Below are positions 1 to 12,400 of a DNA stretch of 64,000 nt, piece by piece (position 1 is the first letter of the stretch; every line of letters starts with the position of its first letter). Source of the DNA: Glandiceps talaboti. Lineage: Eukaryota; Hemichordata; Enteropneusta; Spengelidae. A program made the translations under genes and the position numbers. The notes beneath the pieces are model-generated. The model made no database searches, was not told where the DNA came from, and saw nothing but the letters and a program-made list of their open reading frames with translations. Location of the stretch: the NCBI RefSeq assembly GCF_964340395.1, contig NC_135549.1, positions 5,321,001 through 5,385,000 of the forward strand. Reading direction: 5' to 3'.

Positions 1-458
1 TGCCTTGGTAATTGTAATATTAGGGGTGTTTTAATTTAGATAAGAGGAGAATGTCATTATTTAATCAATAAATAAAGTGAAAATTGTATACAACCGAAAG
101 AGAGAAAACTAGCCAGGGAAAGAATGAAAAACTGTTTAAAATCACTATAAAAATCAGTCAATTTATCAATATCGCACAAAAAATAACTTTTATCTAATCA
201 CAAAGACTAATCATTCAATCAAAAATAATCAAATAAATCGGTCGATCGCTCGATCATTCAATTACATGCCTGCTGACCCCTGTGCTTATACTGTTACAAA
301 TTCTATAAGCACTGAAACGTTTTACTGCCGACACCTTGAGTGATAGTACCGGAACAAATTTAAATACACCAACGACCCATCCTACCAACTATACGTGTAT
401 GGCAAATAAAAGGACTTTTCTTAAGAGTGCTAATCAGACAATATTGTTTTCACTACAG

Positions 459-1005
459 GTATGAAGTATATGGTATCCAAAGACATCTCAAGGAAACCGT
501 TGAACACTTCGATGGTAGGAGTGATATTGTAACGGAAAAAATAACACAACTCAAGTCTCACGTGAAGCAAAACAGAAGCGCAGACCACGAAGAACTTTCT
601 GAAGCACAATCCGAATTAATAGGTCTAACTGGACGTGGTCATGACATGTTGGTTGATCTTGACGAAAAGCTGTCACGTATGCATCAACAACACTTGGAGA
701 AAGAAGAGGAAGCACAGAAGGCGATGAATAATATCTTGAAAGAACTTAAGACAGATATATCTCGAAACAAAGAAGCGGGTGGAGAAATGCTTAAAGATAT
801 GCAAGAACATATTGACAGCAACCGTGAGCGTGAGAGTGTTGTGTTGAGAGATCTTCAACAAAGATTGTCCAGCATGCAGCGTGAGTTGGTAGAGCAGGAG
901 AAGAGCAAAGTTGCTATGATCGGAGATATACAGAAACTCACAGAAAAGGTTGAAACTCTCAGTTTCCAGGCCACTAGCCTCGCTTTAGATGATGACGAGC
1001 CTTAG
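459..1005 (+). CDS. TRPC-like: TRPC-like channel copy A, last coding exon only (C-terminal coiled coil)
   Basis: This is the 3' terminal exon of a gene whose other exons lie left of the window. It follows a CACTACAG acceptor and begins in phase 2, so a preceding AG completes an Arg codon to read R-Y-E-V-Y-G, as in the last exons of the two downstream paralogues (15695 and 44488). It encodes about 181 residues and stops at TAG 1003-1005. The protein is highly charged and predicted helical, with heptad-like spacing of Leu, Met and Ile. Shared motifs include an ADHEEL segment near the start and LQQRLSSMQ plus EQEKSK near the end. The ADHEE, RGH-M and EQEKSK blocks recur in copy C almost unchanged. 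The preceding exon, expected to encode the KQD-I-RYE region, is not present in 1-458, so that intron exceeds 458 bp. The role follows from homology with copies B and C: cytoplasmic tail, probably channel assembly. Confidence 0.85.
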
Positions 1006-1024
1006 ATTCATCTAGTGCAAGATA

Positions 1025-1293
1025 TGGGGTTGAATCCGTTTTATTTTAGCTCTCCGCTACGTAGCGAAGGGTAGCGAAGGTAGCGAGATTCAAAACTTAC
1101 TCTTTTACATTCAGACACATTTTACGAATATATATTAAATATCAGACTGTATTACAGTCGAGTTTTTTTGCACAAAGTAAAAGGTGTACATCGTGTTACC
1201 CGTGTTTTATTTCTTTGACAATCATTTCACTTTGCTACATTCGCTACCATCCCCTACGTAGCGAAGGCGAAAAATATAAACAATTCAACCCCA
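1025..1293. mobile_element. MITE-like element with long imperfect terminal inverted repeats
   Basis: The left end reads TGGGGTTGAAT and the right end ATTCAACCCCA. The inverted similarity continues inward for about 65 bp through a CTACGTAGCGAAGG block on the left (about 1056) and CTACGTAGCGAAGG on the right (about 1255). There is no ORF inside. It starts 20 bp after the stop codon of copy A, so it probably lies in that gene's 3' UTR. A short GAT flanks both sides but is too small to call a target duplication. Confidence 0.55.
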
Positions 1294-1532
1294 GATTGAG
1301 CACTATATACTTAGATTGTTGAGCAAATGTTGTCCTAAAATATGGAAATTTAACATAACATTAACCGCTGAAAAGGAATTCCTCTTTCGCTTAATTTAGT
1401 TAAAGCAAATGGAAACTGCGATGTTCTGTCAGAAACCTACAGTATCTCTATTACGATTTCTATTATAATCAATATAATCAATATACTTTCTAATATAATC
1501 AATATATTTTGATGAGATATTAGTTTTTTTTT

Positions 1533-1948
1533 AGCACAACTGAACTGATAAGGTTCAGTAGTGCTATAGGCATGACAATGTATATGTCTGTGTGTGTGTG
1601 TGTGAGTGAGTGAGTGAGTGAGTGAGTGAGTGAGTGACTGTATAAACAACGTAAAGTCAAAAACCACTGGACCGATTGCCATGATATTTGGTGGGTATAT
1701 TACCTTGCGTGTCTAGTTGAGAAATTGTTCAAATCAAAATGATCGTACCACCGGTGTGTGATTTGGGTCAAATAATGTGATTTTGGTCAAAAAACTTAAA
1801 ACTCCAAACTACTCAGCCGATCGATCTGAAATTTGGTTGCAACGTTTTTAAAGGGGAATGGTTAGGCAAGTTTAAGATTCAAAACATGTATACAAATATC
1901 CCTAGCAACAGGACCATGTCCATAGCAACAGCTAAATACAGTTGTGCT
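1533..1948 (+). mobile_element. Nonautonomous element, AGCACAACTGAACTG family, copy 1
   Basis: The element starts with AGCACAACTGAACTG and ends with CAGTTGTGCT, giving short terminal inverted repeats. Inside is a TG/AGTG microsatellite (about 1590-1635), then a conserved stretch around ACTACTCAGCCGATCGATCTG and a CCTAGCAACAGGACCATG motif. Two other copies lie at 16757-17971 and, reversed, at 23504-24117. It has no coding capacity, so it must be mobilised in trans if it is a DNA transposon. The class is not certain. Confidence 0.6.
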
Positions 1949-4740
1949 ACAATGTCATTGGCGCTATTTTTTAATGCCGTTTATGGTACAACACGATTTT
2001 GAAGTGGGGTACCCTGTTACAAGGCTAATTCTCATTTCCTTAAATTTGTTTAATATTAATATTGTTGTTAAGTTTGATATACACTTTAGTCATTTGAGTG
2101 AGTAACACTTATTATGACAACAAATCGTAATTATACTTAGGCAAGTAGATAAATATTCAAAAATTGACAAAGTCCCCCATCAACTAAAAAAACCGCAAAC
2201 GTCAACACTAAAAGGACATAGTGCAAATTGCACTTGTAACATGGATAGATTGGCATGTTGATGAAGACAGCTGTTCTACAGTTGGCGTTATTTTTAGTGG
2301 TACTATCTGCATAAGGTATGCTGTATTACATACAATGTAACAGCAGTGGGATTATGCAGTGTTACACCAATGGTGAAGTATACTAGTGTACGGCCACTGG
2401 TGGGCTAATAGTACCACTGACAGCCACCATGGTTGTACACTGAAGTGTGTACCACTAACGTAATCACGGGGGTGGGGGATTTGCGTGCGTATCTGTTTTG
2501 TCTTTGATCCGAATGTGATAGCTGCCATATTGCATATCCGTTTTAGTTTGTGGTTTTCCGAATATTCTTTTGCCAAAAAATCAATCAACCAATCAATCTA
2601 CTATATTTCATATATATATAATCGACTATTTATACATGTGTACATACTAACAAGGTTAAGTTGAATACAGTCTTTGATTATCATTCGCCTATTTCGTTGA
2701 GTGATACGACTGACTCATGAAAAACATAACCATTGTATGTTTTTACATTGATCGCATTTTTATTTTGTGTGCATTGTGCCATTTCGTTTCTTGATTACAA
2801 TAAATATACATTTCCCAATATGCCCATTATAGTAATTGATTGCCCACTCATATCATAGATTACCCCAGAGTTTACATATTCCATCAACACTCCTAAAATG
2901 TAAAGGTAAATTGGGTGAAACGAACAGTGAACTCGTCGAATTATGTCCAAGATCCGTTAGTTATTTCGTGCATTCTTCAAACATATTATGTGTTTGCATG
3001 TATGTTGTCCTTTTAACGCTGATGTCCATGTATAATGTTGCAGTGATGGGACGTATAAGGCAAAACATACGGGATGGAACTAGGAACATGGCTAATGGCA
3101 ATTTGTGATTGTGAGACCCAACCAGATACATTGACTAAATTAACTATGTGAAAATACGTAAGGGAAAACAAGTGTCGTTGTCAGATCATCTATTACCAGA
3201 ATTATCGGTCTACAGAATACATCTAGCATGTATTATAATCCTCGCTTGTGATGATGCCTGCTGATGATCCGCTTATCCTTCTGACCACCCAGAATATTTT
3301 ATTGTCACAATAGGCTTAATTATGTTGTTATGATGATTGGCGATGGTATCCTTGTAATTGTTACATAAGGCTGAAAAAACTCTCTGTATTAGAGTAGTCC
3401 GGACTTTCCCCTGCAAAGAGTATGAATGTGGTTGGCAGCGATAAATAATACTTGGATAAATCAACTACGAATACGTAAAGGCATCTCAAATCAATGTCAG
3501 GGATGTTTGAACATTTAAAAAACAACTTTGGTAAGTGTTAACTGTTAATTTTGTCATCTACACGCCTTTATCTCTCGTTCTAAATCGTGACTCTGCATTT
3601 TTCTTGCACTATCCTCTACTGTCTCTCCTCCCGTATCTGTGTCTCTTTACCTTTGTTTTCTTCTATACCTCTGTTTTGTTCTCTCTCTGCCACACTCTCA
3701 GTCCTTCATAGTCCCTTTCTCTGTCTGTATCTGTCTTTAACAGACCCTTGTTACGCATTGTATAAAAACATGATTGAATATTCCCGTCGCTTAATACATA
3801 CATATTTTAACCAAGCTAACATAGATAAGTAGATTAATTCATTGTCGTGTGTTTGCTGACGACGAGTCAGTATTCTTAGCACCCTCAGGCTATAGTAACT
3901 GAGTTGTGCATGTGAGTTCTCAAATTCACTTTTCGAACAGGAATGTTAATGTATATCAAACATTCTGAATTTGCTAACCTGTTATACGTCAGTTAAACAA
4001 TAGCACAACAGTACTGTGTAGCTTAATTGAGTGATATACATATTACATTGTAATAATCCACCAAATGAAGAAAACACAATTTATTTGACGTATAAAACTA
4101 CATAATTTAGTATTAAAAATATGCATTTGGCTATAATGTGGAATTGTTAATCCATTGATGAACACCTGTTTCTGCTTTCAATTGTTCAATATATGCTAAT
4201 TATGTCGATGAAACAGATATAATAGCTCATTATTATTGCTTCAAAGATTTGCTAACATCAGCGTCAAAGAGCAATGCTTAAATACAGAATTAGTCACCGA
4301 TGAATACTTACATGTAGCTTAATGATTCTAATTCACTGTGGTGTCCTTTAGTTACTTTAAAGAATCGGCAATTTATCTCGCCCTATCAACTTCAATGACA
4401 TGCAATAACCTTGTTGGCAAACTGGTGAACACATCTATCAATAGTTGAAAGTATGTACAATTAATTCGTAGCTTTAAAGATGATATGCTAATTACTTTCG
4501 AGATGTATGCCATCTAAATTTAGATACGATTCGGAATTACTTTTATCAGCAATATGGTATTTATGTATTCAGTGCCTTTTGAACATATGTGTTGTCCATT
4601 TATATAAAATATACCAAGGCAACTAGACACAGTATGGATATTGATTTAGTCAACTTGTACATCAGCTTTACTTTCCTAGACCTTCATTATCGTCCCTTCC
4701 TTGATATATTGTAATCATCGTCTATTGCAAATGCAATTCT
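1949..4740. other. Intergenic region between copies A and B, no gene seen
   Basis: Short open frames here lack homology, codon bias or supporting splice sites. A CT-rich patch lies at about 3590-3740. Around 2345-2470 there are several short CCACTGG/CCAGTGG-type inverted words, possibly repeat debris. I see nothing that supports a gene or RNA. Confidence 0.5.
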
Positions 4741-4742
4741 GC

Positions 4743-4971
4743 ATACATACATACATACATACATACATACATACATACATACATACATACATACATACAT
4801 ACATACATACATACATACATACACACATGCACACATACATACATACATACATACATACATACATACATACATACATACATACATACATACATACATACAT
4901 ACATACATACATACACACACCCGTTCGTCCGTCCATCCATCCATACATACATACATACATACATACATACA

Positions 4972-5007
<36 letters not shown>

Positions 5008-5133
5008 TACATACACACACACACACACACACAGACAGGTAGACATAAAGAGAGAGAGACAGACAGACACACACACAAACAAACAAACAAACAAACGAAC
5101 AAACAAACAAACAAACAAACACACACACACACA
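4743..5133. repeat. Compound microsatellite (ACAT)n, (AC)n, (AGAC)n, (AAAC)n
   Basis: Almost uninterrupted ACAT units run to about 5008, followed by AC, AGAC and then AAAC units. The tract reads open in several frames on both strands (Tyr-Ile-His-Thr or Met-Tyr-Val-Cys periodic peptides), which is an artefact of a 4-bp unit without stops. It sits about 280 bp upstream of the start of copy B. Confidence 0.95.
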
Positions 5134-5415
5134 CAATGTTCTTATTTCCGAATGATTGAAATTTTGTGAACCTAACTAAAACAGTTTAAAATATATTTGA
5201 TATTACCACTCCTAATATTAACACTTGATAAACTACCTGCCTAGGTATTCACTTACGTCAATGACTCCCTAGCAGCCTATGTGAAGAGAAATCGAATAAC
5301 AGTGCACGCTCAGTCTGTCGGGAAAAAACACACGCGTAGGAAAAACGTCAAATTCCACGTTAAAATTTCGCTCGTTTCTTTGTTAGTGTATGTATACTGA
5401 AAGAAAGAACATAAG

Positions 5416-5584
5416 ATGGAAAATGCAAATGAATGTATTGCTGAGCTTTACCTATCAGCAGCTGAAAAGGGTGACATTCACGAACTCAACAAGGCTCTGA
5501 AATCCAGTTCCAAATTTGATATTAATGTCAAAGACAACAAAGGAAGAAGTGCATTGCAATTGGCTGTAGAAAATGGAAGACTTG
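5416..5584 (+). CDS. TRPC-like: Copy B exon 1 (start, first ankyrin repeat)
   Basis: Encodes 56 residues plus one base, from ATG to a G|GTAAGC donor in phase 1. LYLSAAEKGDIHEL and ALQLAVENGRL are ankyrin helices. It has the same 169-nt length as exon 1 of copy C. Confidence 0.9.
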
Positions 5585-8500
5585 GTAAGCCGAATACTTA
5601 ATAATTATATTTATCAACATTTTTGTTAGAAAACTTACTCACAAAAGTATTTCAAAATTTGAAGGTGTTTCAGAACGATAAGATGAAATACCGAACTATT
5701 CCTTATTTTTTTATTTTTTTTAACATTATTTTTATTTATTTATTTATTTATCTATTTTATCTATATTTGGTATAGAGTGGAGTAATTGTTGATCGTGCCA
5801 CTGAAAGTAATGTTTATTAAAAAGGTTATACACCTTATGTAATCATCACGTGACTGTTACTTTACACCAGATGTATTTTAAAAAGGAGATATCATGACAA
5901 GCAATTATTTGTCAATACTGAATACAACATCGCTTTCATATTGATTTATTCAAACTTGATCGTGGCATTACGGGTATACGTTTCTTCTTTTTCAGAGGTT
6001 GTTAAGATTTTGTTAAGCCATAGCGTATATATAGAAGATTCACTATTACACGCTGTTGACGCAAAATTCGGAAAAGCAGTAGAACTTCTGTTGAATAATG
6101 CTGGGGTAGGTGTCAGTTTCACTATTGTCAGTAACTGTTACAGTATGTTGATGTCACGTATACATCATGTTCAAAGGTTAATTAATGTGTATGCAATATA
6201 TAGATATAACATTCCAACCTTTTTAAAATAAAACAATATTATGTGATTGTACCTCATACCTTGTGGTCCTCACTTTCAAAAGTGGTCCAGCAGAGACTAT
6301 AAATTGAACTGAAAGGTCCTCACGAGAATAGTAGTGGGCATTTAGATTGACCTTATGGTGTTCTTGTTTCTGATGTAGATTTTGTAAGTCTGGCAATATT
6401 GAACGTCGACAGCACTTTGTGTTAAACAATCTTTCCACAATGTCGTGGCTTCCGCAAATATGTTAAACAGTAGATTGAAGTATACGTTTATCAAAGGTTA
6501 TCCTTCTATACCACAGGATGAAGACATCTTAAACTCCCACGCAAGTGAAAATAATGAAGATTTCCATCCAGATATATCACCGATTATTTTGGCAGCACAG
6601 CACAATGACTACCATGTAATCAAGGTGTGGGAGCTCGAGGCGTTAGGCGCTAGGTTATTTACTTGTAATTATACAACACTGTAGTGAATCATTCGTTACA
6701 ATATCATTCTCCTGATGTTCTTAAAATACATATTGTATTTAATGTTAGCTCAATTCAATATCAAATTGTAAAGAGTATAGCCAACTCAAGGCCTGGAATT
6801 GTGGTTAGGTGTTAGCCATGATATTGTATACCTATCGACGGTAACCGTTGTATTTTGGTGATAGTTTAGTTTTTACATTGACAGGTGTGCTGATGTTATA
6901 TATTCGATTTCAAAAATATCAAGGTAATATTGCACAAATGACAAACACGTTAATAAGAAAATTCCGCAGATTCCGTAAAAGACGACATAGTTTATTAGGT
7001 TTCTATTTTTATGGCGTGGTATTTAGGCTAACTATAATTTTCCATGTCCTGTATAATAGTCAATTATATGCCGATTGAATATTATTGTTTATATATTAAT
7101 TATATTTCCAACTTGAAAGCACATCTTGCAGGCCCGATTCACATGATTTCCCGATATTTGTGATATCAAATATCCACAAGGGGATAAAAATCCTTCAATA
7201 AAGTTGAATTTGTGGGCATTCTATACTATTTTTCATGTTTATATAAATTCAATTTTTTTTCACCTGCTTGTTACATTACTTAGATGCTTGTTGATAAAGG
7301 AGCCCCACCAATCGAACTCTCTGACTTACATACTGAGAAACACACCGTTCAGCGCTCTGTGGGAACCTTAAATATATACAAGGCACTCGCAAGTGAGGCT
7401 TATATATCCTTTATGGAAAATGAAAAGAAAGAACATTCTGATCCATTCGGTAGAGCGTTTGAGGTAAGATTCAAGAGATTCAATTTCTCGAAATTTGACA
7501 TTATATGACAATGAATTGATTATGGATAATGTATGGGGCAGTTTGTTCACCTATTGCGTTAGCATTTCTGTTGACTTACATGCGGTAACGTAGCCCACAG
7601 CAAAGATCTCCAAATGTGGGACTACTTCAACTTGTTTTTTGCTGTGAAATCACGTGTATTTATAATTAGATGATATTATTACAATGAAATGCCTTCATAT
7701 TCTACAGTGGCGTTTCCCGTTAAAGTGGCCATATGGATGAGGATTGGGTATTTATTTATTTTTATTTACAAAACAATCTAATCATCGCTTCCTACTTGAA
7801 AAATCAACGTGACACAACATATGCCAAGTCCTTGTTTGTAGTTCAATGAATTGCAAAAGCATACTAAATGTATAAACTGTTTGTTATTGTACGTACAATA
7901 ACAAACATTCTTACACATAATAACAGTTTTTGGCTTTTTGCAATGTAATAAGTGACAAACACAGGCTTAGACAATGTTGTTTCACATTGATTCTTCAAGT
8001 AGGACGCCTTGATCAAATTGTTTTATAAATTAAAAATCCTAAATAAATACCCAATATCCATAGCAACTGGCCATTTTAATACTCAACCATTGTGCACGAC
8101 GTGTGTATATAACATGCCCATAATATAACTAATAAGTGTTTTATTGTTGTTCAAGCGCACCATTCAATCAATCAATGTTAGTTATATGTAATTAGTTAAT
8201 GATTGTGCTAGTCTGACTTTTCAATGATATTTTCCTGAATTTCTGTGAAAGCTCACAACTTACAATTTTTGTCACGTTTCACAAAATATTAGTTGTCTGC
8301 TGAACTCAAACGAATGAGCTCATTAGAATATGAGTTTCGACAGGAATACCTAGATCTAGCCGATCAGTGTGAAACGTATGCCGCCGAACTCCTTGGTCAA
8401 ACCCGTGATACAGATGAATTGAGGACTGTACTGAACCATGAATCTAAGGGGCATGCACAAAGTGACAGACAAACGTATCTTCCATCAAAGGTGCTCTATG

Positions 8501-9223
8501 CTGTCAAAACAGAACAGAAAAAGGTTTGTAGCTGTAAATAACCTCTCTGCAATGTAAATCCTTAGAGAAATTACATGTATCAATCAGTTCAGAAAGACTT
8601 AACACTGACGGCCAGATTTGGAAATTCTTTCGTTTTATGGTCTGCCCTTTTTCTTTCAGTTTGTTACTCACCCTTACTGTCAGCAAGAGTTGATAGAACG
8701 TTGGTATCGCGGACTTCCTGATTTGAGGGACTCGAGCACAATTTACACATTTTTTTTATCGGTACTTATAGTTCTTCTGTTTCCAGTCCTGTCAATGGTG
8801 TATATTATTGTACCTACAGGACGATTTGGACGTTTCATGAACATACCGTAAGTCATATTACCTTGACATAACTAGTTAGCGCTGTAGCATTATACATTAT
8901 GAGCGTTATTAACGTGAGGAGAAAATTGAAAAATTCTTCGAATTCTCATTATTACATGACAATTTCAACCCCGTCACGTACAACCAACAATCTGTCACTA
9001 GATTATTTTAGTCGACATGAAGGACAGTCTAGTAGTAATTATTTCACAGAAAGTTTGAATGCATTTAACAGTTAAATTTGTATCAATGTCTGTAATTGAC
9101 ATGTTTAATAATCCATACGGAATTAACGAATTTGTCCACAAGCATGTAGTTATTATCGGATTTTTACTACTTGTAAACCCTCTTACATGAAACCATACAT
9201 ACATACATACATACATACATACA

Positions 9224-9255
<32 letters not shown>

Positions 9256-9375
9256 CACACACGTACGTACGTACGTACGTACGTACGTACGTACATACAT
9301 ACATACACACACACACACACATACATACATACATACATACATACATACATACATACACACACATACATACATACA

Positions 9376-9407
<32 letters not shown>

Positions 9408-12400
9408 CACACACGTACGTACGTACGTACGTACATACATACATATACATATACATACATACATACATACATACATACATACATACATACATACATACAT
9501 ACACACACATACATACATACATACACACATACATACATACATACACACACATACATACATACATACATACATACATACATACATACATACATACACACAC
9601 ACACATACATACACGCACGCACGCACGCACACGCACGCACGCACGCACGCACACACACACATACATACATACATACATACATACATACATACATACATAG
9701 GTATGTGTATGTATATGTATATGTGTATGTACCTTTGTGTCATATACAGAAAGAAAACAAAGAATCAGAGATATTCGAGTTGTTTTTGGTATTTGATAAC
9801 ATGGACGGGTTATGTCGATCCATATTTTGTTTTGACTGTTTTTCTATACTATTTCAGATATGTAAAATTCTTGTTACATACGGCATCATATTTGGTCTTT
9901 GTCGTTATGCTGTTCTTGACAACCACTGGCTTTACTGGAGATGGGGGTGGATGCACAGACTCGGAAGAAGACATCGCCAAAACTGATGAAGTATCAAAAA
10001 TAAGAAGTCAGCAACGTGGAGCTATTCCCTCGAACCTAGAAATCGTTATTATAGTTTGGATCTTTGGTATGAAGTTTCAATTCCGATGGATGATGAACTA
10101 TTATTCTGTAATCATTTATATGATTTAGAATGTTGTTTATTTTAAACCATCTTTTATCTTTCGCAGTCGTAAAACTGTATTAAGTTATAGAGATGTATAT
10201 CCTATATAATCTTCTTCAATTTGCCATACTGTTATCTTTTCATGTTTCTTTTATCTTCAAGGAATGGTATGGCGGGAAATCAAGGAAGTCTCAGATGGAG
10301 GAATTATGGAATACTTAAGTGACACCTGGAATATGTTTGATTGTGTACAACTTGGGTTGTATTTATCTTGGATTGGTCTTCGAATAGCGGCTTACCTCTT
10401 GGTAAGTTAACTCGTTGATAATCTTAGACAATTACATATATATATATTATATATATACGGGCGGAGTACTATTGAGGGAATCTTAACGTTCGATTTAGTG
10501 ATTCTTTTAGAGTAATATTTGCATGCTTCGGTTGCATACATGTACATGTAAGTAATAAGAACAGCATATAGTATTGGTCGAATAAAATAACTAAAGTCCA
10601 TTTTTGTCATCCATAAATGTCATTTATCCATCACTCCCCTTCATCTTTGTGTTCCCATTTTGTCGTTTCTTAATTTTTTGTAAAGGTACAAGGAGAAAAA
10701 GAATCGCACTCTCATTCTGAAAGATATACCAGAGATGTATCGGAGAATCTGTTGAATGGTATAGCCGAACGAAGAATTACCAATAGCATATCACAGGAAC
10801 ACATAGACACACGTGTATTTATGGATGTAGCATTGGGGAACTTCGCCGGTCAACTTCTTAGCAATGTATCACATATTATGGAATCTGTGAAAACGTCCCA
10901 TCAATTTGGGGACGAATTGTCCAAAAATATCTCCAAAAGTCTTACTCGGCTGATTGATCAGTTCACCAATATGTTTGGGACTACACCCCCACCTTCTCTG
11001 CCATTCATTGTCGAGAACAACACTTTCGATGACGTTGCTTATTCTAATTCTAACAAGGGAACTACGATCGAGTGGCTTCCCGCTGATCCAACGCTCATTG
11101 CATTCTGTCTTATGTCATGCGCTAACGTCATCAGCGTCATCCGAATCCTGCGCATAGTGGTAATAAATGAATACATTGGCCCATTGCAGATCAGCTTCAG
11201 TAAAATGATAGCTGATATTATAAAGTTTCTGTTCATCTTTGGAGTGATATGGTTCGCATTTGCATTGGGTATGACGCAAATGTACTGGGCTTATTCGGCT
11301 GAAGAAAAAATACGCTGTTTACAGGATGGTGGGACTGAACGTGAATGTGGCGAACAGTATTTTGCAGGGTAGGTAGTTGGATATGTCCAAAAGGATTTGT
11401 TCTGTCTAAACCCAGTACTTTTCTTTCTAGCCACAGGCCTTTATTGGCTCATACCGATTTATTTCTCCTTTGCTAAGATGTGCAAGCAATTTCACTATAC
11501 AGCAACAGTTAATATCACTATCAACCAACACCACAGTAAATAGACACTTCTATATGTTTGTATGACTCAAGCATTTTCGTATATTGTTATAAACATTGTT
11601 CTCCCGGTTGTCTATCCTCTCGTGAGACTACTCACCAACATGACTTTCGATTTGACTCACAGTAATCAGTATTATCTTATGATTTATGTCCCTGATAATC
11701 TATGTAATCTATTTTAGGATTGGTTCGTCTTTGATGTCTCTTTTCTGGTCCCTGTATGGCTTAATTGACCTAGAAGTACTAAATGTTGACGCTGACCATC
11801 AATCAACAGAGTTTTTTGGTCGAATGTTATTTGCTGGATACGGCGTTGCCGCTGTAGTTATCTTACTCAACCTGTTAATTGCCTTGATGGGTACTACATA
11901 TGAAGCTGTTGTAGTAAGTTCAAGCACAGACAACTAACTGTGTTAGTTATCTGTGGTTCAAGCAGTGTGATAATAATCTTCATACTACAGACTCATTACC
12001 CCCAAAAATATACAGTGTTACACTCTCTTACCACACAGTCAAGATTTAGACACTGGTGTTCGGACTCAAAGTCGAGATAATTTGATATTGACATGTATAG
12101 AAAGCGACACAACTCTTCAAAGTGTTAACGTTGTATAGTGGGAATTTGACCCTCCAGTCGACCATTCTATCCGCAGGGGATTTATTGAAATTTTCATCCC
12201 ATACAAATGTCACAATCTAAGGACAGTGTGTTCAAACGGTTGCGTAAATTACACAGAGTATTAAGCACAATGTTACGATTTTCCGTTCAAATTACAATCA
12301 CTACGAAAAACTTATAATTTTATATTGTGTATCAGAAACCATTCGAAAGCCTTGACCATATACCAAACAATACTATGCTATGCTATGGGATCCTGTTTCA

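Noticed and set aside
4687-5136. Long open frames encoding periodic MYVC or HTYI peptides
   Set aside because: They are readings of a stop-free ACAT/TATG microsatellite, open in several frames on both strands.
8998-10128. Long frames around 9.2-9.7 kb, one running into copy B exon 7
   Set aside because: The repeat part is a microsatellite. Only the stretch from 9858, after an ATTTCAG acceptor and homologous to copy C exon 7, is a real exon.
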